In this document: positions 55,707 to 64,000 of the stretch, piece by piece
How the letters are laid out: each line of letters begins with the position of its first letter
Position numbering within the stretch: position 1 is the stretch's first letter
From: Cryoendolithus antarcticus
Taxonomy: Eukaryota > Ascomycota > Dothideomycetes > Cladosporiales > Cladosporiaceae
Direction of reading: 5' to 3'
NCBI GenBank assembly: GCA_002077065.1
Contig: NAJO01000019.1
Location: forward strand, 558,001 to 622,000
Length of the DNA: 64,000 bases
Program-made: the position numbers and the translations under genes
Notes under the pieces: model-generated
Databases searched by the model: none
The model's input: the letters and a program-made list of their open reading frames with translations, nothing else
Told to the model about the DNA's origin: nothing

Positions 55707-56415
55707 TAGTAACTTGTCGTGGACGTGATGTGGTGGTGAAGTACCTTGAAGGGAAGATTAGGTGCCATCTTAGTACTTCCTGGAGGTTTGGTTTCGGTCT
55801 TGGTGGTGGTCTTTCGTTTTTTCGTTGCTCTCGCCAGCGTGCCGATTCTTGTTGCTACTCAGAAGTTCAGGGGAGGATACAGAAATGCCAAAGTCATCGA
55901 TATGATCACTGCATAGCTCCTAAAGCCGAGCATATGTTTGTGGAGTGCGGGGGAATGACGTGAACCTGTCCTGACAAATTCGTCTGAACCGCACTTCAGC
56001 TCTTCCACTTGCTTGCACACGGCGGGAATAACTTCCCTGTCTGACGAAAGCGGATGGACTGTATCCAAGCACATTTCCGTGTCCCCGACGCGATTGAGTG
56101 CGACGGTTGGATTCCGCGGACGCAGCCAGACAACGCATGGCCCCTCTTTCAAGACCCTGAGCTGCGCAGGCACTGTTATTGCCCACTACAGACAGCACAG
56201 GAACACCTCCCAGCTCAGTCGCATCGCACGATCAGGTTGCACCCAAGGATGCGAGGACCAGCCAGCTGTGCGGCGGCATGTACATAGCGACAAGACGTAG
56301 GCCAAGTACTCGTGTTCCTTGCCTTCCCCTCACCCACCGCAAAGATCCTTCCCTCTTCTTTCAGCTTTCTGCTTCACAAGCAATCAACATAGGATAGTGC
56401 GAAGCGCCTTTTGCA
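55707..56415. promoter_or_regulatory. Shared divergent promoter region, dehydrogenase / alpha-beta hydrolase
   Basis: This is 709 bases between head-to-head genes. Small frames occur but none is supported. Confidence 0.4.
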
Positions 56416-58213
56416 ATGCCCCGTCCCAAGCGCCAGAAAACCTCTGACACAGCAATGGATAGCAACGGCACTTCATCGTCTCATCCTTGGGCTGACTTGC
56501 CCACCCAGCTAGGCGATGCATTGGCGAAGGCCAACAAAGTTGCTGAGAACGACGGCCAGCTCTCAGCCTTCACCACCAGCAACGCGATCGACGCTCCGGC
56601 GACGTTCGGCATCATTGGAGCTGGAAGTGACAATGCTGTTCTGGTCACTGTGACCAATGGCAAAGCTGACATCAAGGCTGGAGAAGCTGGGAAGGCTCTG
56701 TTCACGCTGAGCGCATTGCCAGAGCAGTGGCAGGAGTTCTTCAAGCAGACGCCTGTGGCGCCTTATCAGAGTTACTGGTGCGTTGCGAGTGAATACTCGG
56801 GAGAACTCTAGAGCTGACGTGATTGATAGGGGCGTAAGACGGCTTCTCGACCGCATGAGAAAGGAGGCATTAGCTGACGGTGTGGACAAACAGATGTTTG
56901 GCATGAATATTAAGCAAGAGGGCATCTCCGTGGCGGGTGATCAGGTGTGATTCTCTTCCGTCTGACCACAAACGTGATCATCTAACGTGTGCAGGATGCT
57001 TTCGCTCACTGGACGCACGTCTGGCGTCGCGTACTCGAGCTTCTGCACGACGCTTACGCTGGCGAGACGCCTGTCGATGATCAGGCTGATCCCGAGGAAG
57101 ACTGCATTGTTGGCAGGTATGCGTATGTCAATGCTGGGCCGCTGTGGGGCAAGTGCAAGATATTCTATGAGCAGTCTGGTGAAGGCAGCCAGGATATTGT
57201 GTTCTTGCATACCGCTGGCAGTGATAGCAGGCAGTATCATGGGTGAGTGATACGTCCTGGGCTCGAGCAACGGGAACAGTAGCTGATCTTGCAGTGTAAT
57301 GAACGATTCTCGTGCCCGTGAGAAGCTGCGCATGACGGCTTTCGATCTGCCAGCTCATGGCCGCTCGTTCCCGGTATGTAGCTGGACCACAACATTCTAT
57401 GCACCAGTCGCTCACCAGCTCTCAGTACGAAGGCTACCACCCGGGCAACCACACCAACACCGAAGACGCCTACGTGGGATGCATCGCTGCCTTTGTCAAG
57501 AAGCTCGGTCTCAACAAGCCCATCATCTGCGGTGCCTCCATGGCTGGTCAAATCTCGCTGGCTTGTGCTGTTCGAGCTGAGGAAGTGGGATGCTCGGGCA
57601 CCATCCCACTGCAGGGAAGCGACTACTTGACCATGGACAGACAGTGGTATGATCGTAGTCCGTATGTGAACCAGTCGCTGTTCAATCCGGAGTGGATCTA
57701 TGGGGTGAGTATATTCCATGAGCAGCTGGGACTGCAGGTCACTGACTGGGACTGCAGATGATGTCCCCAACCGCGCCATTGGCCAACCGACAGCTTGTCT
57801 GGCACTTATACTCGGCGCAAGCCTATGGCATCTTCCACGGCGATCTCGAGTATGACCTTCCCTCTCACTACACACCCCGCTACCTCTACTGACGCATAAC
57901 TCAGCATGTACTTCGGCGGCTGGGACGGCCGTGACCGCATGAAGAACATTGACACCAAGAAATGCCCAGTCTACATGTTGACCGGTGAGTACGATTGGAG
58001 CAACACTCCTGCAATGAGCCAGGCCACTTGCGATAAGATTCCGGGTGGGAAGCATCAGGCTATGAAGGGCTTGGGACACTTTCCCGCCACAGAGAACCCG
58101 AAAGTGTTTGTTGGTTATTGTGAGTATTGGCCCGTGAGATTCAAGTGGCTCGAGAGTTAACACACTGTACAGTGCTGGAGGCTGTTGAGCACATCCAGAA
58201 AGCTGGGGCGTAA
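56416..58213 (+). CDS. Alpha/beta hydrolase with N-terminal extension, eight exons
   Basis: The exons are 56416-56777, 56830-56944, 56995-57242, 57295-57373, 57426-57704, 57758-57849, 57905-58119 and 58173-58213. All introns are 50-55 bases and the sum is 476 residues. Residues 1-160 are not hydrolase; FGIIGAGSDNAVLVTVTNG and GKALFTLSALPEQWQEFF recall small lipid-binding or SCP2-like folds, but I am not sure. The hydrolase part has the oxyanion stretch VFLHTAGSDSRQYHG, AFDLPAHGRS, the nucleophile elbow ICGASMAG (Ser306), YMLTGEYDWSN with the probable acid, and GLGHFPATENP with the catalytic His. The substrate is unknown. It is the most intron-dense gene in the window. Confidence 0.85.
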
Positions 58214-58420
58214 AGCATCGAGGCGGAAAGGTATCGATCAGATGGTACTCACGATCTCGAATTTATGAATGCTTGAGAAGTGTAGACCTGCATTCTACTC
58301 TGTACTTATGCTTGCTGCTAGTCACTCGTCCACATTTATAAAGAGGTTCAAGATCCTATCAATCCCCTCAACCACCGCATTCCTGTGCCGTCCCTCCTCC
58401 GAGAAAGCCGTCGTTACATT

Positions 58421-58850
58421 CTATCGACGTTCGGTCCTCTTACAATCTTTCGTCCAGCTTCCGACATGCTGCAGCAGAGCGTCCTCCTCCGCTCTGGTAA
58501 TTTTGAGGCGTGGCTTTGGTGACTCGTTCGACTGTGCCCCTTTTCGGCTGCCTTGTTGGGAGCCCATACTTCTGGCGTCGCGGTTGACTCCCATAGACGA
58601 GACCGACCGCTTGGCCAAGTCTTTGATGTTACCGAGCTTCTCGCCGGCTAGTCTTTGTGAGTCGGGACTGCATGGGCCAGGGTGGACGACACTCACGCTT
58701 GAATTGATTCTGGGCGAGAAGGGAGGTATATGATAGAGAGTTGGTGGTGGTCATAGCTCCGTCGACAACGGCCGGGTTATAGGTAGGTGGGTATGCCACA
58801 AAGAACAGGAATTTTGAAATTAGGTGCCAACGATACACGACGTCCGCCAT
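58421..58850 (-). CDS. Small two-exon protein of unknown function
   Basis: Exon 1 (58850-58697) and exon 2 (58647-58421), joined over a 49-base intron with donor GTGAGT and acceptor GACTAG, give 126 residues. The N-terminus reads MADVVYRWHLISKFLFFVAY, with one hydrophobic stretch. Then comes a neutral segment (NPAVVDGAMTTTNSLSYTSL), and after the junction a basic region (KLGNIKDLAKRSV, SPKPRLKITRAEEDALLQ) ending KRTERR. I do not recognise the family. The good ATG, consensus splice sites and protein-like composition support a real gene. It converges with the hydrolase gene. Confidence 0.55.
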
Positions 58851-59664
58851 GTCTCTATACCTGATCTTATACTACTGTTGCTGATGTTGATGATTTTGCG
58901 TCGAGTAAGCACACCGTCAGTGCCGCCATCATGCTGCGACATGTCCACTCCAGTAACTTCCAACAGCATGGCGGCTCACTAGGTGCCGCCAACTATCAAT
59001 TACCGGCATTCGCATCATGAGCACACTCATCTGTGAGCACCGATGCTAATTTGTTGATGAGTGGTGACCACCGAAGGTCCAATTCCAGAACTGACGGCAT
59101 TGGGCGGCGTGATTCAGTCAACGCTTAGGAATGATACTGTGCAGTAGATACAGGCATGCATCACGTCCCCTCCTTCCATCGCGCTGCCTCCGACTCGCAA
59201 CGTCCCGAGATTCGACACCACTCAATGGTCGTGGGAGCACTTCATCAATGTTGTCGATGTGGCATGCATCACCCTTGACCGTGCTCATGTGCTCGGTATC
59301 GATTGAAAAACAGTGTTGGGAACAGGCGGTGTGTGATACATCACCACTATCAGCCTTTGCACTGCCCCATTAACGCCAACTGCTTCTGACGCCGGCACGT
59401 CTGTGCACCTCATCGAGAGCAAGGCGTCCATGACCCACTGGTTTGCCTCGCGCGTTCTTCATGGGACTGTCAATAGATAAAATCTTGCGTAAGTAAGCTA
59501 TCGGGCCTGAGGTTTTCTACGCCTCGCTCGCACCCTCGCGTTTCAGCAGCTACACCCACTTCACTTCATTCTTCCTTTCAACGTCATATTTCGTGTGATC
59601 TGCACGCCTTGTCGGCACTCGATCTGAGCACCTCATTGGCGCTCTGTGCAGCATACTCGGCGTC
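58851..59664. other. Intergenic spacer upstream of a C2H2 gene
   Basis: This is 814 bases between divergent genes. Short frames such as 59131-59373 are unsupported. A pyrimidine-rich tract lies at 59520-59580, about 100 bases before the next ATG. Confidence 0.35.
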
Positions 59665-61062
59665 ATGAATCCGCACTGCGATCGCACAGCCGGCTTGTGC
59701 AATAGTCCGGAACACTGGAATAGCATTACTTTCCAGGACGGTCCTAATATCGACCCCGTCCTCGACTTCGACTTCAACGAGGCATTGTCAGGCATGGAAT
59801 TCACCTTTCCTGGGTACTATGATGTAGGAGATATCACGGGACCGTCGGTGATTGGATTTGCGATCGACACGACGGCCTTCGCCGCACTACCATTTGAGCC
59901 CAGGCCGGGCCATATGGAGATTTTGCCGAGCGCCATCAATGCGCAAGACATTGCTAGCCAACAAGGCTTCCTCTGGAACCCTAGCCCTGTGTCCAGCCAG
60001 GCGTCAGTGCCCCGGTTCGTGCCTCGCCCAAGCCGGTCAACTCTATGTCCTGCTGCCGACAGCCGCATTCGATCCTCGCTTTTCGATTACAATCGAGCTA
60101 CTACCCCTACACGGGCTTCTACTGACCACACTACTACTCTAAAGCGTCCGGCCCCTTGCATTGACCAGTCATACGGGACTGCATCTGCGCCAGTATGGGA
60201 GCTGCAATCCTCATCGAATGGGCAAGTGAATGATGCCCCGGGCTTAGCACTTTGGTTGGACCCAACATCAGCTGTCTCTCGGCCTATGTTGCCGCCACTG
60301 GACTACGGCACACCGACCGAACCCAATACTGAAGGTCTGGCGGCAGAAGACTCCGAACAGCCGCGCAAGCGCCAAAAGGAAAATCCCCGCACACACCAAT
60401 GTAAACAATGCGACGACTGCTTCGAGCGTCAATGCGAGCTCACTAAGCACTTCAAGTATAAGCATCTTCCCGGCAAGCACGTCTGTTCCCAATGCAATAG
60501 CGACTTTCACTGGCCCAAAGATCTCAAACGACATAGGTCAACGTGTTTGGCCTCGACCTCTTCGCGTACTGCATTACTGGAACGAACGGCAAGGAAAAGC
60601 GTGAAAGACCCATCGTCACAACCCTCAACCAAAGTATGGTCTTTGCGTGCGCCCAGCGTACTCGTGAGAGAGCTGAATCTTAGCGTTTCAGAAAGGTACT
60701 TGCAACAGTGCAACACTGCGCTAAGAAATCTCGCCAGACACCTTGACGCCTCAGCCATGGACTTTTCCAGCAAAGGTGTTACACCTAAGGCCCCTGGATT
60801 GCTTGTCGCAATGAAGACGTTCATGCAGCAAGTCGAGCAGCAGGTTCTGCGTGATTACGGCCGATCGACCACGACTGCTTCGACGGTGTGGAACATCAAG
60901 GGCGGCGACATCGCAGTTTTGGCTGCTGTTGTTGGGCTCCGTTGGATGCGTATGAGCCATGTCAGATCGCATTTTCGGTTCAAGGTGCGTGCGGAGGGCC
61001 TGAACAGTCGACATCCGGCGTGGAGTAAGACGTCTGGAGGCCGAGTAGTCGACGAGCGTTGA
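59665..61062 (+). CDS. C2H2 zinc-finger protein, FERQCEL type
   Basis: This is a single exon of 465 residues starting at GTCATGAAT. The N-terminal half is disordered, with an acidic aromatic patch VLDFDFNEALSGMEFTF (about 32-48) that could activate transcription. A basic RKRQKEN stretch precedes two fingers. The first is CKQCDDCFERQCELTKH to KYKH (about 245-266). The second is CSQCNSDFHWPKDLKRHR to STC, so its last ligand is Cys (C2HC). The C-terminal 160 residues are helical and contain VRELNLSVSERYLQQCNTAL. The finger pair is closely related to those at 48.4 kb and 63.4 kb. DNA binding is inferred; the target is unknown. Confidence 0.75.
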   Translation: MNPHCDRTAGLCNSPEHWNSITFQDGPNIDPVLDFDFNEALSGMEFTFPGYYDVGDITGPSVIGFAIDTTAFAALPFEPRPGHMEILPSAINAQDIASQQGFLWNPSPVSSQASVPRFVPRPSRSTLCPAADSRIRSSLFDYNRATTPTRASTDHTTTLKRPAPCIDQSYGTASAPVWELQSSSNGQVNDAPGLALWLDPTSAVSRPMLPPLDYGTPTEPNTEGLAAEDSEQPRKRQKENPRTHQCKQCDDCFERQCELTKHFKYKHLPGKHVCSQCNSDFHWPKDLKRHRSTCLASTSSRTALLERTARKSVKDPSSQPSTKVWSLRAPSVLVRELNLSVSERYLQQCNTALRNLARHLDASAMDFSSKGVTPKAPGLLVAMKTFMQQVEQQVLRDYGRSTTTASTVWNIKGGDIAVLAAVVGLRWMRMSHVRSHFRFKVRAEGLNSRHPAWSKTSGGRVVDER

Positions 61063-62441
61063 ATTGAACAGGTCAAGCCGGTAGGTAGTCTGATAGTGAC
61101 TGATTTGACGTAGCCTTATGTCACAAAATACCATACTGATCATGGGTTCTAACTTGGATATTCCAGACAAGAATTGCCAACAGTCGATCACCTTCTGATC
61201 TATACCTCCGCTTCTCTAGTAGTTTGAGAGGTAGCAGTGCTCATATTGGCTTGCCCGATGCTGTAGGATGCTACACCACCGTGTCTATGAGATTGTCGGG
61301 TTTACAGAACAGACACTGCACTCGTGCTATCTCGCAGTGACCTTCGTCAGCAGTTAACTATGGCAGATGCAGCCATCATAGCACAGAAGCATGGCGAACG
61401 TCTCGGAGAAACGGTCGTTATTGCCAAATGTAATGGCAGGGACGGAATCTCGATACTCTTTGTCTCCATCGAATTCCGCCCATCTATGTTTAGACATCGG
61501 CGATGCTCGAAATGAAGCACGTTCATACTCGTCGTCATTAAGACGGGTGTGGCTTCGGGACGGTCACTCAGCCCAAGTACTCTTTTCATAATGCCGCCAG
61601 CAGCACAACGAGATCGCAAGATTTCTTGTGTGTTCATCGCCTCCTAAGCCGCCTACACAGCCGTCAGCAATGAGCGGCGCGGCAGGTGAGCCCAAATCTA
61701 TGCCCAAGTAGCATACTGTTCCCCCTTCCCTCTTCCTTTTCTCTCTGCTCTCGAAGGCCAAACTCTTCCCACTGGTGGTCATCTCGAGCTTGACCCACCT
61801 TGGGTCTCTCTGCATGCCACAGGCACTCCGCTGACCTGACTTGCCTTGTGCTTGAAGCCAGAGCCAACATCTTGCATGTGTTTGGTGCAGTGTGGATCGC
61901 CACACGCAGGCTACGCAAGGTACCAACACCCTCACCTGGATCGTCACTGCTACACGCGCAATTTGCCTTTCCTGCTGATGTTTCACACTTTGAGCTCCTC
62001 GCTGACTCATGCAATGTGTTTCAGGACAGCGACTTGCGCACACTGCAGCAGCTGATCTGTAGCGTGTGAGGGAGGCTCACGGTCTACAGACCCGTCGCGC
62101 TGTGTAGGATCTTGTCTTGACACCGTTTGGGCTGCGCACGACCCAGATGCTGTAGAATCAACTGGCAGACTCAGAACGTCTACGAAGCGCAGATCGCAGA
62201 ATTCGCACGTAGTAGAGCTGGATTGTCTGGGGCTTCAGCATCTCTCACTGACTACCTACACCACGCGGAATTGCAACTTGGCGCTGCTCGCAGCAGCATC
62301 AACGCTGACTTGTTTGATAAGAACCTTATTGCTTCGCTTGGACTGCTCCTCGGCGGATCTCTGTTGCTTACTTGCTTTCTCCGTTGAGAATTCAAGCGGG
62401 ACATGGCTCGACGTAGTGTGTAGTCTGCATAAGCCATCACT
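61063..62441. other. Gene-free region between two C2H2 paralogs
   Basis: About 1.4 kb. A plus-strand frame at 62127-62387 ends in a hydrophobic stretch (LLGGSLLLTCFL) but has no family resemblance and no good context. No repeats shared with the flanks were seen by eye. Confidence 0.4.
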
Positions 62442-63650
62442 ATGTCGTCCTCTGGACAGGATGCGCTGGAATGGGAACTCCATGGAACTAAGCTGGATCA
62501 ACCTGTGGGTGCCTCGTCTCATCCCAGTTGCGGCTGCTCTGCAGATCATGGCTACACTGGCGCAGGACTTAGCCACGACAATGGCGTACAGATCACCGAT
62601 AGCGATTTCGACTTTCCTTTCGATTTCGAGGAGCTAACACACGGGTGGGAGGGTATTGCTTTGCCACCGGACGCTGTGCGCAGTAGACATGATGTAAGCG
62701 AGCTACCACAGGACAACGCCCATCTCTGGCAGACGCATAGCCGGTTTGCTGTCTTGAATGACCAGCCCGTTAAACAGGGCTACTGTCCCGCGTGTGCATG
62801 CAATAACAATCCGGCCCCCACGTATGACTCCTTTCAGTCATATGTATCCGCTAATGCCAATGTAACACACGGTTGGGATACAATGCCGCCAGTGATTTCT
62901 ACTCCGTTGGCACCTGCCAGGAGATCTGGTCATGGAACGCTAGCGCTGGAATTTGGATGCTCCATCATGAACCGTCAGCCTTCTGACACTGCTCATCCAA
63001 CAATCGCACGTGACATCAATCAGCAAAGCTCGTGGATGAATGACTTGCCGGAGGTCCACTATTGCATGCCAGACACTCAGCAGGAGCTAAACGTGGATAT
63101 CGAGCGCCCAACCTCCCCAGGGGCTTTGAATGCTCGCGGACATCCCCCGAACGGCAGTGCGACACGCTGTGCGTCGGTAAGCATGCCCCGGGATGTCGCC
63201 TTCGTCACGGATAGCCCTGGAGAGGACGTCGCCAGCGGGGGAGCGCTTGCCAGAGTAGCACTTGGGAGTCCGGAGATCTCACACGATAGTAGGATATCGC
63301 TGTCGGCGTCGACCCCTGATGATGATCTTGACTGCGGACGGGTGCGTAAGAAACGTAAAGAGGGAGGCTTTCTTTGCTCCCACTGCGTCCGGTCCTTCGA
63401 TCGTCAGTGTGATCTCAACAAACATGTCGAGAATCGGCATCGGATGGGCACACAGACCTGTCAAGAGTGTCTCAAGACGTTCCGTTGGCCGAAGGACCTG
63501 CGACGCCACATGCTGTCAAGACACCCTGGTATCGACATCTCATCCATAGCGCTCGCTAACAAGAGGCGCACTGGCTGTCGTGCCATGCCTCTGACCCGAT
63601 CTCGGAGCGCTGCTAGGCCGGCGGGTCTCGAGGTCTCAACGCCTGATTGA
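62442..63650 (+). CDS. C2H2 zinc-finger protein, FDRQCDL type
   Basis: This is a single exon of 402 residues starting at ACTATGTCG. The N-terminus has an acidic aromatic patch TDSDFDFPFDFEEL (about 53-66), followed by a long polar region. RVRKKRKEGG leads into two C2H2 fingers: CSHCVRSFDRQCDLNKH to ENRH (about 311-332) and CQECLKTFRWPKDLRRH to LSRH (about 340-361). A basic tail follows. The WPKDL[KR]RH second finger is shared with the paralog at 59.7 kb, and the FDRQCDLNKH first finger with the HET-like fusion at 46.8-48.8 kb. I infer a transcription factor; target and role are unknown. Confidence 0.75.
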   Translation: MSSSGQDALEWELHGTKLDQPVGASSHPSCGCSADHGYTGAGLSHDNGVQITDSDFDFPFDFEELTHGWEGIALPPDAVRSRHDVSELPQDNAHLWQTHSRFAVLNDQPVKQGYCPACACNNNPAPTYDSFQSYVSANANVTHGWDTMPPVISTPLAPARRSGHGTLALEFGCSIMNRQPSDTAHPTIARDINQQSSWMNDLPEVHYCMPDTQQELNVDIERPTSPGALNARGHPPNGSATRCASVSMPRDVAFVTDSPGEDVASGGALARVALGSPEISHDSRISLSASTPDDDLDCGRVRKKRKEGGFLCSHCVRSFDRQCDLNKHVENRHRMGTQTCQECLKTFRWPKDLRRHMLSRHPGIDISSIALANKRRTGCRAMPLTRSRSAARPAGLEVSTPD

Positions 63651-64000
63651 TACCACGGGGTGTCATCCGGGAGAAAGACCTGCTGTGTGCGGACGGATGC
63701 ATAATTCGAGCGGCGTACCATACTGGCTTGTCATCTGACTCAGCGGTAAGTCTCTTTCACGGGATACGTGGGCTTCTACTGGTTCTGGAGGCTGGAAACT
63801 TCTCCGGACTCTCTATGATCATTCGCCGTGTGGTGATCCACGGCCACCACCGAGCGTACAGGGATGACCGGGACTCAATGTACAATGCTAGCATCTGGGG
63901 GATGTGATGGTATCATCGCCATACTGTCGAGGTCACTGTAATGTACTGATCAACGCTACAGAGCATCAAACGGACATTGGCTCGTTGTGAAGAGTATTGT
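63651..64000. other. Window end, no supported gene
   Basis: This is the 3' flank of the last C2H2 gene. An 86-codon frame at 63647-63907 starts inside the upstream stop region and has no resemblance to a known family. Confidence 0.3.

Noticed and set aside
1..64000. CRISPR arrays, tRNA, rRNA and riboswitches
   Set aside because: I scanned for regularly spaced repeats and for tRNA T-loop and anticodon-arm patterns and saw none that hold up; a tRNAscan-SE and Infernal run would settle this.

Overview
The window is nuclear DNA of a filamentous ascomycete. Short introns (about 48-130 bases, GT-AG, usually 50-55), intron-rich housekeeping genes, a cutinase/fatty-acid type Zn2Cys6 regulator, HET-like and STAND-like genes and a pogo-type transposase relic all point that way. 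Gene content and style suggest Dothideomycetes, perhaps Capnodiales/Mycosphaerellales; this is inference from family resemblance, not a search result.

Layout. 1-2.9 kb: the 3' part of a FarA/CTF1-like regulator and a TenA/THI-4 fold protein. 3.2-8.8 kb: three tandem members (A, B, C) of a family I cannot name. Each has an N-terminal coiled-coil exon, an intron, then one to four copies of a ~90-residue module (IHxxFPTVV, W-V-E-L-x-C-x2-C-G, FLxG, HxxxxH, YCxxRxVS). B is intact; A and C carry stops and frameshifts. 8.9-24.2 kb: conserved genes for AP beta-adaptin, EMC4, a GPI-type alpha-amylase relative, SRP receptor beta, a small Ser/Tyr-rich protein, complex I NDUFA5, a membrane PDI and Paf1-complex Cdc73. 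24.7-27.6 kb: two more family members (D and E), convergent. 28.1-33.6 kb: bS21m, an RBM25-like splicing factor, V-ATPase subunit e (four short exons) and ARV1.

33.6-43.3 kb is an accessory island: a decayed NB-ARC/TPR gene, an intact STAND-type N-domain plus ankyrin gene with near-identical repeats, and a fragment of a pogo/Fot1-like transposase. 43.3-58.9 kb: OLE1-type delta-9 desaturase, a C2H2 zinc-finger protein with a HET-like region and an in-frame 18-base minisatellite, a BBC1-like SH3 protein, succinate-semialdehyde dehydrogenase, an eight-exon alpha/beta hydrolase and a small two-exon unknown gene. 59.6-63.7 kb: two more C2H2 proteins sharing the F-[DE]-RQC-[DE]-L finger of the HET-like fusion.

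The conserved genes serve unrelated housekeeping roles (secretory pathway, ER, mitochondrion, transcription, splicing) and do not form a pathway or cluster. The strongest candidate for something undescribed is the coiled-coil plus CxxC/HxH module family (ten module copies at five loci). The second is the trio of F-D-R-Q-C-D-L zinc-finger paralogs. I found no CRISPR array, tRNA or rRNA.
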